A DNA stretch of 64,000 nt from Platycnemis pennipes. Taxonomy: Eukaryota > Arthropoda > Insecta > Odonata > Platycnemididae. The stretch is taken from positions 6,417,915 to 6,481,914 of the forward strand of contig OW121846.1 in NCBI GenBank assembly GCA_933228895.1, written 5' to 3'. The notes under the pieces are model-generated. The model saw only the letters and a program-made list of their open reading frames with translations, made no database searches and had not been told where the DNA came from. Both the position numbers and the translations under genes were made by a program. Numbering within the stretch: the first letter of the stretch is position 1; every line of letters begins with the position of its first letter. Below, piece after piece: positions 13,401 through 28,400 of the stretch.

Positions 13401-16400
13401 AATATAATAACTGGTAGCATGGTGGAATGGAAGCAACGTAAAGATTAAACTTTGATCACAAAATTCTTGGCGCCTTCTTTATCAACTTTTAAACGCCGAA
13501 TGACCTCCGTGCAACATCTGAGAGCAAGAGGACCTCAGCACGTCCATTCCAATGAAAAATTCAGTTTTTAATGGAATTTGCAAATAGTGGTTGCAAATTG
13601 TGATACATTTGATAACTTCTGAGAATAATGTATACACTCGTAGAAAGAAATATGTGATACTATATTGCTGAATTTCAAGGAGAGACATGTAAGGGATGTA
13701 GGATACTTATACGAGACTATGTTTCCCTGAAACTAGGATTCCAATATGGTCATTCCAATATATCTGCTTACATCTATCTGCATGTCTATTCTATCGTGTT
13801 CATGAGAGGAACATATTTAAGTTCTGCAGTGGTTTATATGCTGTACTTAACTATTATATGATAAGTCGTCTTGTGTAGTTGTTGAGCATGTGATAATTTT
13901 CTGTTAAGGTATAATGCCTAACAGGAACAATAAAAATCATTGACCACTGGTGAGAGACTGCTTTCAACATGACCTATGTTCAACCACGGTCTTTTTAAAA
14001 ATATTAAGCCAATATTAATGTTTATGATAAGTGGCAAACAGATTACACGACACCACTCCCCAAGTAAATAAATGGACATAAATTGTAGAAAGAAAACAAG
14101 TAAGGTTATCAGAAATACCCGGAAACACCCGTTGCACAAGAGTGGCAACGGGCGTTGACGTTTATCGCTTAAATACGATAGGAGTCAGGCACAAAAGAGA
14201 TCGAATGCAGCGAATCGTCAAAACGTTCTTTTTTTTATCTGCCACCAATCAATTGTAGCAGCCTTAAAGTCGAAGGTCTGCAAATAGATGGCGTGCAGGG
14301 GCTAATTCACCCGTCTCAGGAAGAACACAAGTAGAAAGGAAAGAGCAAAGGGAACTATGGGCATTTCAAATGGAAGAAGTACAGTGCGTTAAATGGCACG
14401 CATAGCCTGAGTATGAAACAAGACAAGACGGCCAAACAAATACAATCATTCCGGAAAACACGCTCAGAGGCGGATACAAATATACCAGCGATAGAATAAG
14501 GGATATGGATAGGTAACACGTGAAAGGACGAACTCAAAGAAGGTGGTGAAGATTGAATCGAACCAGATCACAATAGAAAAAAGTTTGACTTAGCCGGGAA
14601 TTGAACCACGGACCTCCAAATATCCGGTTCGGTGTGCTTAAACATCGTACCACGGAGCCAAAGTCAATTATATAAGAAATATTATATGTTTACGTCATTA
14701 TAAATCTAAAGACAATTATGATACATATTTTTATTTATGTTTATGTATGTTTTATATTGTAGATGCTGATTTTATTGCCTTTGAGCCATCAATGAGAAGG
14801 TACATGTCTAAAGCTGCTGTCACCCATAACTTTCGGAAACTGAAAACTCCTTCAAGATGTAGGGAATGTGATTCATATGTATATTTTCAGGGTGCAGACT
14901 GTAGTGAGGTGAGTGTTACAATGCATTATTGTTATGAGCTGTACTTTAATGGAAAAGTCTTCTAAATCAGTGTTTATTTGCTGATGCCAAAAGCAGTTTT
15001 ATGTTCTCTTCTATTCATAAAGATTAACGCAATACAAGTAAGAGGTGTATATAAATATCTTGGGTTAAACTACACTTATTTGAGGTTGTACCTTGTGACA
15101 ATATATTTGACATGTCGATGAACTACATCATATGCGCCACCAGAGGACGGCGGAGAGTCTGTTGATGGGTTTTGCCTTGTTATTTACGGTTGAAAGACAA
15201 AATTTCAATAAATAGGATTCCGAAAAACTGTTCTTTTTTCACCATTAAAGATGTACCAAAACTAGTCACCGCTAGTCACGATTCAAAATAAAAAAAAGTT
15301 CATAAACATCACCGTAAATAATACGTGGTCACACACTGTGCCCCTTCTTCCATATCGTAATTTCGCAAATAGTTAATGAATATCACGCAAGAGTTTCTGA
15401 GAACTCATGCCTCCACTCTGCTGTCACTACGAGCCATTATCTCTCTTTTCCTTCGAGACATCGTCCAGATTATGAGGAGACGCTCGAGTTTGAGAAGCTA
15501 TATTTTCCAAAAGACAAAACCAATTTTAATGCAGTAAAATGTATCTCATAGAATGTTCACTTATAAATTTATTTATGTAAATAATTTTTTCACCGCAGAT
15601 AAACACTAACAAAATTTATTTGGATTAAAACTGGGGGAACGGCGTCCCCTCACTCCCATTTTATTGTCTTGAAAAGGAGAAAACGCACTGCGCACCTGAT
15701 GCTCAGGGAATTTTGCCTCTCTTGTGTTATCTGCACTCACCCCCGCAAATAGACTTGTCCGTTCCAAAGCCGTCCCATATCTTACGGGAGTCCAACTGCA
15801 CAATTTGTTTTAAAACCAGACAGTGACAAAAATAGGCTCGTTCTTTTCTGCTCTCGTGTTGTGTTAGTCGTGTTCTTGTCACGAAAGGATCGAAAACCAA
15901 ATCACACACAGGAATGGCGGTTTCAAAGCACACGAAACTCGGAATCATGGAGTGTTTTCAAAGAAGCGATAGCAAAAAACTGAAGACCGCTGCTGACGGT
16001 TACGAAGCACTGAAGCCGACGGACAAACTGAAGGAAAAAGGTGATTTTCTTGCTGCTGAAATAACTGCAACATCTGGATTTTGGAGAGCAGAAAGAGGTA
16101 AGCAACAGTCGTTGATTCGATGTTAATTTTATAAGCAAAGGTAAAAGAGCAAAAATCGTACCATTTTTCGGCAAGAACAAAAGAAGTGTAATTTTTGCGG
16201 CTACCGGCAGATAGCGCATCTACTTTATAAGCATTCAACAATGAATTCTCTGAAGCATCGATTTTTGTCGTGTATGCTCATTTTATTTTTGTACGCGTTA
16301 ACAGGACTGGCATCTTACGGTAAAATCAGATTCACCACATACAGCTATATTTAATTGATGATTTCCAAAATGTACTTCATACAAATCCACTGGTATGTCT

Positions 16401-19400
16401 GATGCTGTAATATTAATAGTTCTTCAGCTTGTGAGGTAGGACACTAAAATTTTATTCACAAATTAAATCTATGTAAAACTAAAAAGCAATACGTGTAGCA
16501 ATTAGAATGTCCCACCCACCCAATTAACCTTAACCCCTTAACATAACGATTATTTCAGAAAGAGCTTTTCAATTTTCATCTATTTTTATTTTTAAAATCT
16601 AACAATCACTGAAGGACAAAACTAATGGCCACAATGAAATTATTTTTAATTATTTAAATTTTGTGTGGAATTTTCGCACATAATGGGTCTATATATATGC
16701 ATGCATAATTCACAGAATTGTTCCAAAATGTTCTAGACCTATGGACAATAATGAAAATTTTGATATCTATTTCCATTATGATTTTTTTTCCTAGGACAAA
16801 AGGGGACAGTTCGGAGAATCAGCGGGTCAGCATGATGGACAAGATGACGATAAACAGAGCACCGGAGACTCCGAAACATCGTCAGAATCTGATGAAAATT
16901 ATGACAACACAGGGGACTACCCGGAATGTTGGACACATGACCAGAACATGGAAAAACAGGAGGAATATCCATGGCTAACACCCAGTATCAAGAAACTGGG
17001 ATGCCGAACTTGTAATCTTGTCAAATCCCTAGGCCCATACAAATCTAAAGGAACACAACTATCAAAGGAGTGGATGTCGTTTCTTGTGACAGCTTCTGGC
17101 ACAGATAAGGAAAAGCAGTTTACGTCTCTTCGTAAGAAAATCTTCAATCACAAGAATTCAAGTGCCCACCAGAGTGGAAGATACAGGAAGAAGCAGGAAT
17201 GGAGTCAGTCAAGACATGTCTGGAGAAAGAAACTGATGATTACTTCAAGATGACATCGCGTATTTTTTGGACTGCGTACAAGAATGCCAAATGTTAAAGC
17301 CCCTTCATAAACTTTCAGGAAGACATAGATCTCTTGTATCTCGTAGTTGTCCTGTGCCCCAATGTAGGCACAAACAGTTAAACATATCCTAAAGTTCCAG
17401 TTAACATGTACAATGTCAATCCATACTTCTACCTCTTATACATATATATATATATATATATGTAGTAATGAGTGTGTATAGGGATAGGAAATGATGAAAA
17501 TATGGCGGATTTTGTGGAAGATCGATGATTATTCATACGGATTGCCAAGGGTGTAGTGCATTCGCCAACGTAAAATGCGGGACAAGAATTACAGGTCAGA
17601 AGGTACACAATATTTTTGGACTGGCAGGTAGCTTGGGAGGAGGGGAAAGAAGTGATGAGGGGGTGTGGAGATGTAGGTGCGGACCGCATTAAAGGACAGG
17701 TTTTACATCTGGGTCGATTGCATGGAGAGGGCCGTGGGGGAGGAGAATCAGAAGTGCGATAGAGAGGGTTCGTGGACTTGAGAATATTTTATAAGTTCGG
17801 TGGCCGTCTGTAGGAAATGGAGGGGCAACGAGGCAGTAGAGAAGAAGTGACGTCGCTGTTTTTCAGAATGGGAAAGAGGTCCTTAAGAATGGTTTTCAGT
17901 TTGTGGGAACCGGGAAAGAATGTGGTGCATATATTCAGTCCAGTGTCTGAAGATGAAGGTCTGTCTTTTGGAATATATTTGGAAGAGTGGGGGAAGATTT
18001 TCTTGTGGAGGAGCTTTTCAGGATATCCGCGATTGCGGAGAGCAGAATGAAGATTATTTAAGTATTTGTTGAGGGAAGAGGTGTCATTGCAAATTCTGTG
18101 TCCGCGGATGAAAAGGCAGTTAGGAATGGAGCGCTTGGTGTGAATAGGGTGGCAACTATTTTAGTGGAGATATTGTTGGTGATTGGTAGGTTTTGTGTGG
18201 ACGGATGTTGTGAATTTATTGTCTTGGAGCCGAATGTCTACGTCAAGAAATGTAATGGTGGAGTCAGAAATTGAGGAGGTGAATTTCACTGAAAAAGAAG
18301 AGTTCAGGGTGGAAATGAAATTTTGAAGAGAGTCATCCATCTATATCTACCATATTAACCTTAGCAAATATGCGCTCCAAAATTTAGGTAGGTCTGGTAG
18401 GTACTCGATGCGTCATTAAATATTTATTTCTCTACCTTTATATTGTGTGATTCATTCTAAAATCTAGGTATTATCAATTATACATACCTTGTGTTGTATT
18501 AGAATAGAGATTTACAAAGTATGACAATGATACTGACAGCTGGCACAGAATAGCCGCCTGTCAGTTTGATGAGAATACCTAGGTAATACTATAGGTTCTC
18601 TACTGCTACTGCTTTCTAGTGTTGTTCTATGGAAATATTTTCTCAGTAAACACTGGAACGTGCTATTATCTATTGAGAAATGATATAACTAAGGAAAACT
18701 TCCTGTCTATTTACAGTACATTGGAATAATCCAGTAATTTTCTAACAGGAACCTGTAAATGGCAACCTTTAGAATTGATTACTAAAAAAATGCTTATTTC
18801 TTCAAAACGTTCAAATCATAAGGACCCCTAAACATCATCTTAATGATCCAAATTTTGGCATGGTATTTCAGTTTACCTTGTGGAACAAGGGCAGCAATGT
18901 GGAGATGAAATTTTTTAACTTTTATTTTTTTATTGCGATTTTGGACCACCTTAATATTATATATATTACCTGAATATATTACCTGAAAATTAGGCGTCAT
19001 CTCCAAAGAACCATCGATTTGTCTGAACTCATATTTTTTCAGAATAATAAATTTAACTCATGTTTCTAACAAATTAATCCATAATAGGACGAATTTTATA
19101 GAGTGGATCAGAAGGTTTTGGTTAAAACTCCTTTGGATTCCGGCAAAAATGCATTGCCCTCAGTATAACCAAAAAACTACCCCATGACATTTTGGTAGAA
19201 TATGGGAAAATGGTACAAATTTGAACTTTTCAAATGGCATGGGATACTTTTTAGTCGTACATTCCCCATATGGTAAAGCAAACCCAGAAATACTTCAAAT
19301 TCATTTCTTGTCATATTATTTCATTCAGAAATTCTTGCATGAGGTAATAAACTTTTTGAAAGCATTTCCAGTGCATTGGCATTTGTCTCTCTTGTAATCA

Positions 19401-22400
19401 AATCAAAAAACTCATCGTTTCACATAAAAGAAAAGTAACTAAATCCTGGATTTGCTACTTTTAGTCCAGGGTTCCAAGTGAAGGGAATACGTGAAACATT
19501 TTGTCTGTTTTCCAACCAAACTAATTGTGAGGGCGCGACAGCAGTCTCTGATGTGATTGTTTCGGGGTGAGGAATGATCACTTCATTAAATGCTTCTGCC
19601 CAATTATTGTCTAAGTCAAAGCTCTAATCCTCATTACTATGTGACATAATGCCTTCTTCTTCATAGGTATCCAGGACAATGTCGCGGATGTGTCTTCTGA
19701 CAAACATCGCACTTCCACATCTCCGCGCAATTCGCTTTTGTGACGTTTTGGCCCAGTGCGTGATTTCGATGCAATGGAATCCTCTAACTAAATACTACAT
19801 GATGCGAAGATAAACAACATTTAGTCTTCTACCTTGTATTATGGTGATTAAACCAGTGAATTAATGGCTCAAAATGCCAATTACACTTCATTTTACTTAC
19901 TGCTGCATAAGTTAAATTCCAATTTTACGTTGATTTCCTTTTCCTTCCTTGTGTCCGACCACGTGATAAGGAAAGTTCGGGACCATCAGTCACCATCATT
20001 CAGATCCACAAAATATTTATAATTTCCCATTATAATACTTTTTAACAGCACAAAAGCTTCCACAACACAAAATAGCACAAGCATTTTCAAACAAATACTT
20101 ACCGTAAGAGAGGCAATGGATTTTTTTGATAATAAGTTCTTACCGCTTACTTAAGATAATAAGTCCAATCAATGGCGATTATCAATATGAAAAAACGTCT
20201 TATGCCCCCAAATCGCCTATGGAAATTTTTGTAATAAAGAGTAAAGAGGATGCATATTAAAGGGTAATTCTTATCCTTATATTGGTAAAAAAAGATAAAA
20301 TTTCGGAACGAGCTTGATAAATTATTTCTCCACAAAGGACTAAAAATGAACTGAATTTCAAACAGGTAAATGTTTAGGTCACAGGTAAAGCCGGTGCATA
20401 ATAAAACAATGACTGCTGTAGGCGAAGTTTGCCATCTAACATTTAAAGTATGAATTACTCTTGACTCACATGGTGGGCCATCCGCCCCTGGAAAGCGCAC
20501 AGCCATGACTCTCACGTGTGAGTCATCCGCACTGAAAGTGTTATCCCTTTGGCCTCCCCCCACCTCTTCAGAGCCACTTTTACCCCTCTAAGACCTCTGC
20601 AGTCACAGGTTATTCAGCATGAAGAGTATAGAGAAGTAGAGAAATAATAATTACCAATATTCCGTTGCTGTTACCACACTATACTTCATTCTGTTAGATC
20701 TCATGTAAAGGTAGCTGATTTTAGTAAATTTTCCGTAAATTTTCAATTTGCTAGAACTTTAACACTAGTTTGCGGTTAATTCAAAACTAGGTTGAATCTG
20801 TTGCACTTACATTTTCTGCTCTCTTATTAAGGCATATAAAAGTTTATATATTCAACAGTTCACAACTGAAAGTAAAAATAATTTATTAAATATTTCAAAT
20901 TTTAAAACAATTAAATTTTTTAATTTAATCAAGTTGCAGATTTAACAGGCATCAAAGTACCAGGGGTGTTCAAATGAAAACGTACGAAACGTCGTAACAA
21001 CCAAACCGGTTTGAAATTTGAAACTTGAATGTGCCGGTTTGGGATAACGTAATGAGACATCTATGGAAGCGAATGTGATGTCCAGCGTGGTTGTGCGCAT
21101 GCGCGGGCGCCCGCACAGGGACACGTGGGAGAAGCAGCCAGTTGTGCGTTCCATCTATTTGCGCTTCAACTCGGACGACGATCTGAAGGGCACAGTTGAG
21201 GACTGGCTGCTGTAACATCCACAGGAATTCTGGGAATAGAAATGCCGTGAAACAGCAGGATAGGTGTGCTCAGGCCTCTGGAGATTACATGTGAATAATT
21301 ACTTCAATTACATCTACATTGTCGTTTCGTTCGTTTCAATTTGAGCCCTAATAATTAGAAGAATAACATTTAGCACATAAATTGTAATTCTAATATGCGA
21401 GTTATTCCAAAGTCGTTATATTCGACTCAATATTTAGCATTCGAATTTGATATTCGACTTTGAGATATCTGCAATTCGACCCATCGCTACTTTAAACACG
21501 TCATATCGAAATTATGGATGAAACAGAAAAGGATACGCCACGGCGAAGGGTTTCGGTCCTACTAGTACTAGTAACTAGACGAACCAATGACGTACGAGGA
21601 CATAGTAAACAACGAAAATTGCTGCCACAACCGAATGTGAAGAAGTTGTGGCAGTTGTATTTTTAACTACGAAATCGTGCATTAATTGAATCAAGTTTAT
21701 ATAAATTAATCATATATTATGCCTCGTATAATATTTCATATTTTCCATCCATTCGGTACGTACGAATACGTCTCAGGGCTTAATGGTCACGTCAGTTTCA
21801 TCTGCTTCGTGATCGCAGAACTCCAATCAAAAGAGTCAAACCAAATCACTCTCCAATAGCCATGCTCACTAACATCACCTGTGAACAAATCGGTTTCAAG
21901 TTTATACATTAATGATATTCCTGACCATTTTAATAGATATGTATATGCATGCGTACAACATGGCCTTACTTTCAACCAGTAAGACCTTCGAGATGGCAGG
22001 CAAACACTTCAGTCCGATTTTCCGCCATCCAAAGATGGTGCCATGACAATAAATTAGTCATTAACAATAAAAAACTGTTACCTTGCCATTTCTCATGCGC
22101 CATTTACACTACTAGCTTTTTACGAAGGTCGGAAATTGGCCGTGTGAACGCAAGTTGGCGCTAAAACTGGTAAGCTTTTCTGTATGCCCTGTTTACATTC
22201 CTAGGGTGGAATGACGGTTAATATGACGGCGAAAACTAACTTACGTGTACACGGGGTACCCAGAACCGGTTTTTAGACCCTCCAGGACTGAACCCTCCTA
22301 CCTGATGCGCCCAATACCTCACACTAACGCATATCTTAAATCATTCCTCATATCTGGCTCAAACCTTTGCAATTCATTGCCTTTGCCCATAAAAAACTCT

Positions 22401-25400
22401 GCCTCTCTGCAAATGTTTAAGGGAAAACTTTTCGATTATTGTTTCAATGAAGCCTTATAAATTATAAATGTAATTTAACCTGTGTATTAATTGTCAACAA
22501 TTATTGTTTCAATGAGGACGTTAATTTAATCTAACTATTGTATTAGTTGTATGAAATTTATAACATTGTTGTAATTCAGTTTTTTTATTATATTGTTATT
22601 GTTTATAGTTTTGCCTTATTATTGATGACTTGTTTGCTAGCTGTTTCTTTTGTATCTGTTTTTGTTTCAAACTTTATCAATGTCTTTTTTTATGTACTGC
22701 TCTTATGGGGAAACCCAGAGCATAAAATAAACTCATTCATTCATTCATTCAGAACCGTGTAAATACACTGGTGACATCTAACGGAGAGTAAAATTAAGTC
22801 AAAATAACAATGCAGAATAGGGTAGCGAAAGGACTTAGTCTCGTAAGGACTCCAAAAACTGGCAGCGTATTTTAACTTAGGTGCAAATTACATGCAGCTA
22901 TTTTATCGAACGTTATCAATGCAGTATCATTGACCCCTTTTGATAAATCCCAACAATGAAAATATTCTTCGTAAATTATTTCCTCATGATTGACTCTGGG
23001 TCTTATATCCGAGATACTCAATGGATTTTGTGTTAGTTACTTCGCTGAACTTAAATTATAAATATAAAATTGAATGCTGTGGCCATTTGCCCTGAATCGC
23101 TCCAAAGTACAACTTTAAAAAGTTAATAAGTTTGCGCAAGGATGAACGCCCTCCGTGACTTCCTCCCATTTCCAGATGTTTAACACATTCAGCCATTACC
23201 TCTCTTTCCTCGCTTATTTTAACCAATATCTTTACACTTTAAAAGTATTAACGTTTCCTTGCCTATGGTTTTTTCATTTAGCTTATATATGGGGATCACG
23301 AACCAAGAAATGCAGTCAACCATGAACGCCATGCTATGAAATGATTAATTGTTCACCTCTCATTAAGTAATCGCTCATGTTAACCCATTTCGCAGACAGG
23401 TTCATGCGTCCAAATAGAATACACAAGTATACGTAGTAAATTTCATGTTGTTAATAAAATTCAGTATTTTTAAATCCGGTATCCCAAGGTTTACCATATT
23501 CTGCTCTTTGGAAAAAATGCTATTTAATTTATAGAGGTGAGTTTAACCTACAACGTACAAAAAGTGAGCAAAATCGAAGACAGGTACAACGTAAAACATA
23601 CATTTGAAAGACTAAAATTTATATAAACTTTATACATAAAAATTAATATTGTCCCTTACGATATTGACCTTTTATTAAATTAAATTTTATCTTTTATTAA
23701 ATTTAATTAAAGACCTTTTAACCCTTTTTCACGTCATTTGCTTTGATAGTCTCTGACGCATGCTTTAATAGATACATGCTGTAAAATGAATAGTAACTTT
23801 AGCAAAATTTGAATTTTGCAACGTTGCAATGTCTCATAAACACTTGCATGTTTCGCAAAACGGCTTTGAGGTTATCATTTTCTATCAGATGATCACGTTT
23901 TGCCAAGTTTGGTCAATATCGGCCACCGTAAGGTTAGTCGCCTAATCGAATTGACATTCAATGACTCCAATGAATTAACATTCCAGGTATGGGTCCTTCG
24001 TGAAAATTATTTAAAATATGGATTGAATCACATGATAACATCTCATCTTCTAAAATTTTTTCAAATGATGTAGGATTATTAAGCAAATGAAGTTCACAGT
24101 TCTCATAATTGCAGCGATTTTACGTATATGCTTTGAATATTCTTTGATAGGTGTGCACTCAAATTGTATTTCTATGTAATATAGTGTTTTATTTCCATTA
24201 AAGTTATATCATTAACACCTTTCTCAGATTTATGGTTACTCAAATTCCCCTTCCATTTTATTTCTCTTTTCCGTTCCGAATTTTATTTCAGATACACTTA
24301 ACTATTCATATTTCTTCTTCACATGCTAAATCTGGATAATCAGGGAGTATTCAGTAAAGTGGCCTAGTTTTGCTGCTAAGGTATTGAATTGGAATCGCTG
24401 TTTTGGGACAATTTTTGCCATTCCTACATAGGAATTTGTGTCCTTACACCACTTCAAAGCTACAAAAATTGCTTTGCAAGGCCTTTATTCCTTACTTTGC
24501 TGTTATGCGTGCGTTTAGAAATAAAATATAATAATTATAATTACTGCATATTATGATTTAATATTCCACTTCAAAATTTGGTAATTAAATTTCATAGTTA
24601 TTATATTTTTCTCTGGAGTATTATTATAAATTATGAATTTCACCTTTGTATGGTTTTGGTTACTTTTTTATAGTAGTCATATAAATTTATGAAATTTATG
24701 AGATCCATATTTATTGAGTTGATATCATCATGAATGCTGAAAGCATATTTGAAAATAACGCCTCTACCCTTTGAATACATTTGTGCTTGAGATGTCGTTG
24801 TGTGTGGTGACTAGAGTATTTGATTCCTATGCAGTCCAAGATTTTTTCATTGGTACACTGCTTGCTGCTATTATGTGCCGTGTGGAGAGCACTTAGATTG
24901 TAGTACTCCACCCATCAGATAGACAATGCAATTCCAGTTTTTGCTCCCCATTCCTCAGACCTCTGAAATGTACCCGCTAATGTCCAATTACCCACGTATT
25001 CTAAATAGCATATAAGCTTTCTTGTAGTTGGTTACTTATCCCAGCAGTTACTTATGCGCAACTTTGGTGAATACAAAAATTTAATACTTAAACACTCAGT
25101 ATTTTTAATGGGCTTTAATCACTAAAACCCATCAACCATCAATGGTTATAGTCAGTAAAAGTTAGCAATTTACATTCTAACTCCATTAAAATTACTAAAA
25201 TCTCTATTTCAAGTGCGGATTAGCATGTCATAAAAAGTGTTTGGAAACCTTAGCTATCCAATGCGGCCATAAGAGGTTACCGAGAAAAATGACAACTTTT
25301 GGTGTGGAGTTGGGTCAGCATTTAAAGGAAGCATGTGCTGAAGTTCCTTATATAGTGTGCAAGTGTGTGAATGAAATTCATGGACGGGGGATGTGTATTA

Positions 25401-28400
25401 AGGTAATGTGATTTTCATATTTGGTGGAATATGTAGCTATATAGAATTCAGCTTATGTAAATCTCCTGAGTCGATTGGAAGTACAATTATCTGTTGCATT
25501 CCATCAATTTCAATCAAAAAATAAAGTTTTTATGACATTTATTTCAGGGTGTGTACAGGGTCTCAGGTGTTAAGTCCAAAGTAGAAAAGTTATGCCAAGC
25601 ATTTGAAAATGGAATGGACCTTGTTGATCTAACTGATATTCATGCGAATGTAATAGCTAATGTTCTGAAACTGTACCTGAGACAATTACCTGAACCTTTG
25701 TTGACATTCAGGTTGTATGCTGATTTTATAAGGTGAGTAATAGCAATTTACAATTATCATTTAACTCATTGCTATTGCCCTAACCATTGTTAGCTTCAGT
25801 GCCACAGTTACTGTTGCTGCAAACATCTATTTTGTAAGATGGCAACTATTTTATCTTAGTCCGCTATACACAGTGATTTATTGCTATTTAGCCTATAGCT
25901 AAATGTGCAGAATATCAGTCCTGGTGTTACTCAATTCCTTCTGAAATGGAACCTTACGCAGTCTCCCCTCGAGTTCCAACTTCGTAACTGACAGGGCCCT
26001 CATCGCGGGATAATCCACTCGAGAAAGTCGGTCATTTACAGTTAAATATACATTTCGAATCTTATTACCTTTAGCACAGAAGTGAGAAGTAAATAGCAGC
26101 AGAGTGAAAAGACCATTAAGGTTTGTTTTTGAAAGCCATTTGGCAACAAATATACGTATTCATGTACTAAGTTCTCTGCAGTGATTTGGCATCCCTGCTA
26201 ATCTAAGAAGGAGCAATAACCACCGCTCCTCGTGCAATGACTCCTCTCAGTCATGTTTTCTTTTCGTGGCAAAACACTCCTTCAGCCTCGAGAAATCATT
26301 TAACAATTGTTTTACTGCGTCCGTTTTGGCTTCCCTCCCCCCGACAGCATCTACACTTAAACTTAATTCCGTAGAACTTGCGTACATTTGGCTTATGCAA
26401 GCATACAATCCCCCGGGTCTCAATGTGAGTCATTAATCGTCCCTTCCCCCCTTCATCCTTTTCCAACCCCCTCCCCTATCCTCCCTCACTCCAACCCCCT
26501 CCCCTGCCCTTTCCCCTCAGTGCCATCCTCTCTCCACTCCATCCTTAACAGTTCAGTCTCCTATATCCTCTGAAGAAGGCGGTTGCGCCGCTGAAAATTA
26601 AGAATAGTCTCCCTCCAATTCACCAAGTAGAAGCGGACGTAGGATCTACAACAATCCCGACGACCTGCACATTTTCCTTTCTAACCTTCACACCTCCCTT
26701 CTCCGTCGTTGGTACCCAGAAAACCTCCAAAAAGGAATCTAAAAAAAACTTGCATCCCACAACAACCGCACACCGAAGAACATAACTCCCATTCTCTACT
26801 CTTTACCTACTTCCCTGGCGTACATTCCTTACAAAGAGTACTACAAGATCTTTTCCCTATTCAGACCATTATTACACTCCGTTTTTTACTACTTACATTA
26901 CTGTTTTTTTACAGCTTCGTCGGATGCTAGTCACCGTGATTGAGACTTCCTTCGATAATTTATGAATGCACTATCATATCGTGGTATTCACTCACTCGTA
27001 TTGCTTATTTAGGAGTTCTTAATCCGAAATGAAAATCCAAATTAGGTTTCCTTTAACCGTCTTAGTGAACTAGCGGAAACTAAAAGATTTTCCTCGATTA
27101 CAATAGTTCTGTCTTTTATAAGCCTCAGATGTGGGCTTGGACATAAAAGACTTTTCCATGCATATGCACTATTCTTTCCTGTTAATTGGTTTCACTTCTT
27201 AGGCCTTGAAATGGGAATATGTTACTCCAAATATGGACATTGCATTACACATTTCCGCGTAACGCTAGCAAAAACACAACGCAGAAGGTACTTGAATCCG
27301 GAATATTTGAGTTTCTTAGCCGATACGTTCTTTACCCGGCTTCAACGGCTGGTTCTTGTTGATTAGTACAACTTGTAATCTGCTGTAAAATTTAGCGCAG
27401 TACCATACTGTTGGAGTGATGTTCAAAATGTATAGCTTTCGTTAAGGGGTGTGACTGATGTATGTTGGTTGGTTGGTTATTTATGGGAGGCGACCGACAG
27501 CTGAGTTCATTTGCGCCATATAGGATATGTGGGTCATGGGTAATGGGGCGTTTTTAGGGAACGGAGGAAGGGTGGAGAGAAGCCAGGCGTCGGCATTAGC
27601 CTACTCTTAACGAAAGGCGCCAAGGGGACCGCAGCTTTACGTCCCATCCGACGGACGGAGTACTGTACTTGAAATTCCCTCCACCAGGCCCTCAAGTGGG
27701 GATCGGTTTCCCACTGAAAATCCGTCACTGCCAGGAATCGAACCCGGGCCCTCGGGATGGGAGGCCAGTACTCTAGCCACCACACCAACCCGATCCCCCT
27801 GATGTATGTCTTTCATCCTCTGTTGTAGTAAGTATTCGTACACAACGGCCAGATAAACATTGTGGAAACACTGTAACGTCGGGAGATACGTTTTGCGGTA
27901 TAATTAAGCCGCAGAAGTAGTGTCATTTGGAGCGAGATAAAAGACTCCCTGACCAATCATCAGCATGACAGTCTGTTTCAGATCTCTCCTCAATGTTAAA
28001 GGTTTGATATGAACAGGTCCCTACTTGATGCTCTCTAGAGAGATCTTCAAGTTCTGTTCTCCGTCTGTCGGATGGAACACTACACCGTGGGTCCCTTGGC
28101 GCCTTTCTTTTGGAGAAGGCTACCTCCGGGCTTTCTTCACCCGTCTTCCGTTCCATGAAATATTCCTTTCTCTACGCATTCCCTTACGTATTCTGAATTG
28201 CGCAAATGATTATAGCTGTCGGTTGCCTCCTCTAAATAATTATGACTAATATTACCCATCAATAGTATCGTGACCGAAATACATTTCAGTGGCGTCAGTA
28301 GTCTTTGTAAAGAAAAATTTAGAAAAGTATAAATGTATTTTATTCCACTAGGTGATAATTCTTTCCTCAACAGCTGGTACAAATTCAACTTCTTGGGATT

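Noticed and set aside
22105..22255. Possible MITE inserted in the LINE at 21.9-22.7 kb
   Set aside because: The segment does not fit the LINE, but I found neither convincing terminal inverted repeats nor a target duplication.
27725..27798. Functional tRNA gene
   Set aside because: The A and B boxes belong to a SINE head; no proper cloverleaf anticodon arm, and the sequence continues into a SINE body with a target duplication around the whole.
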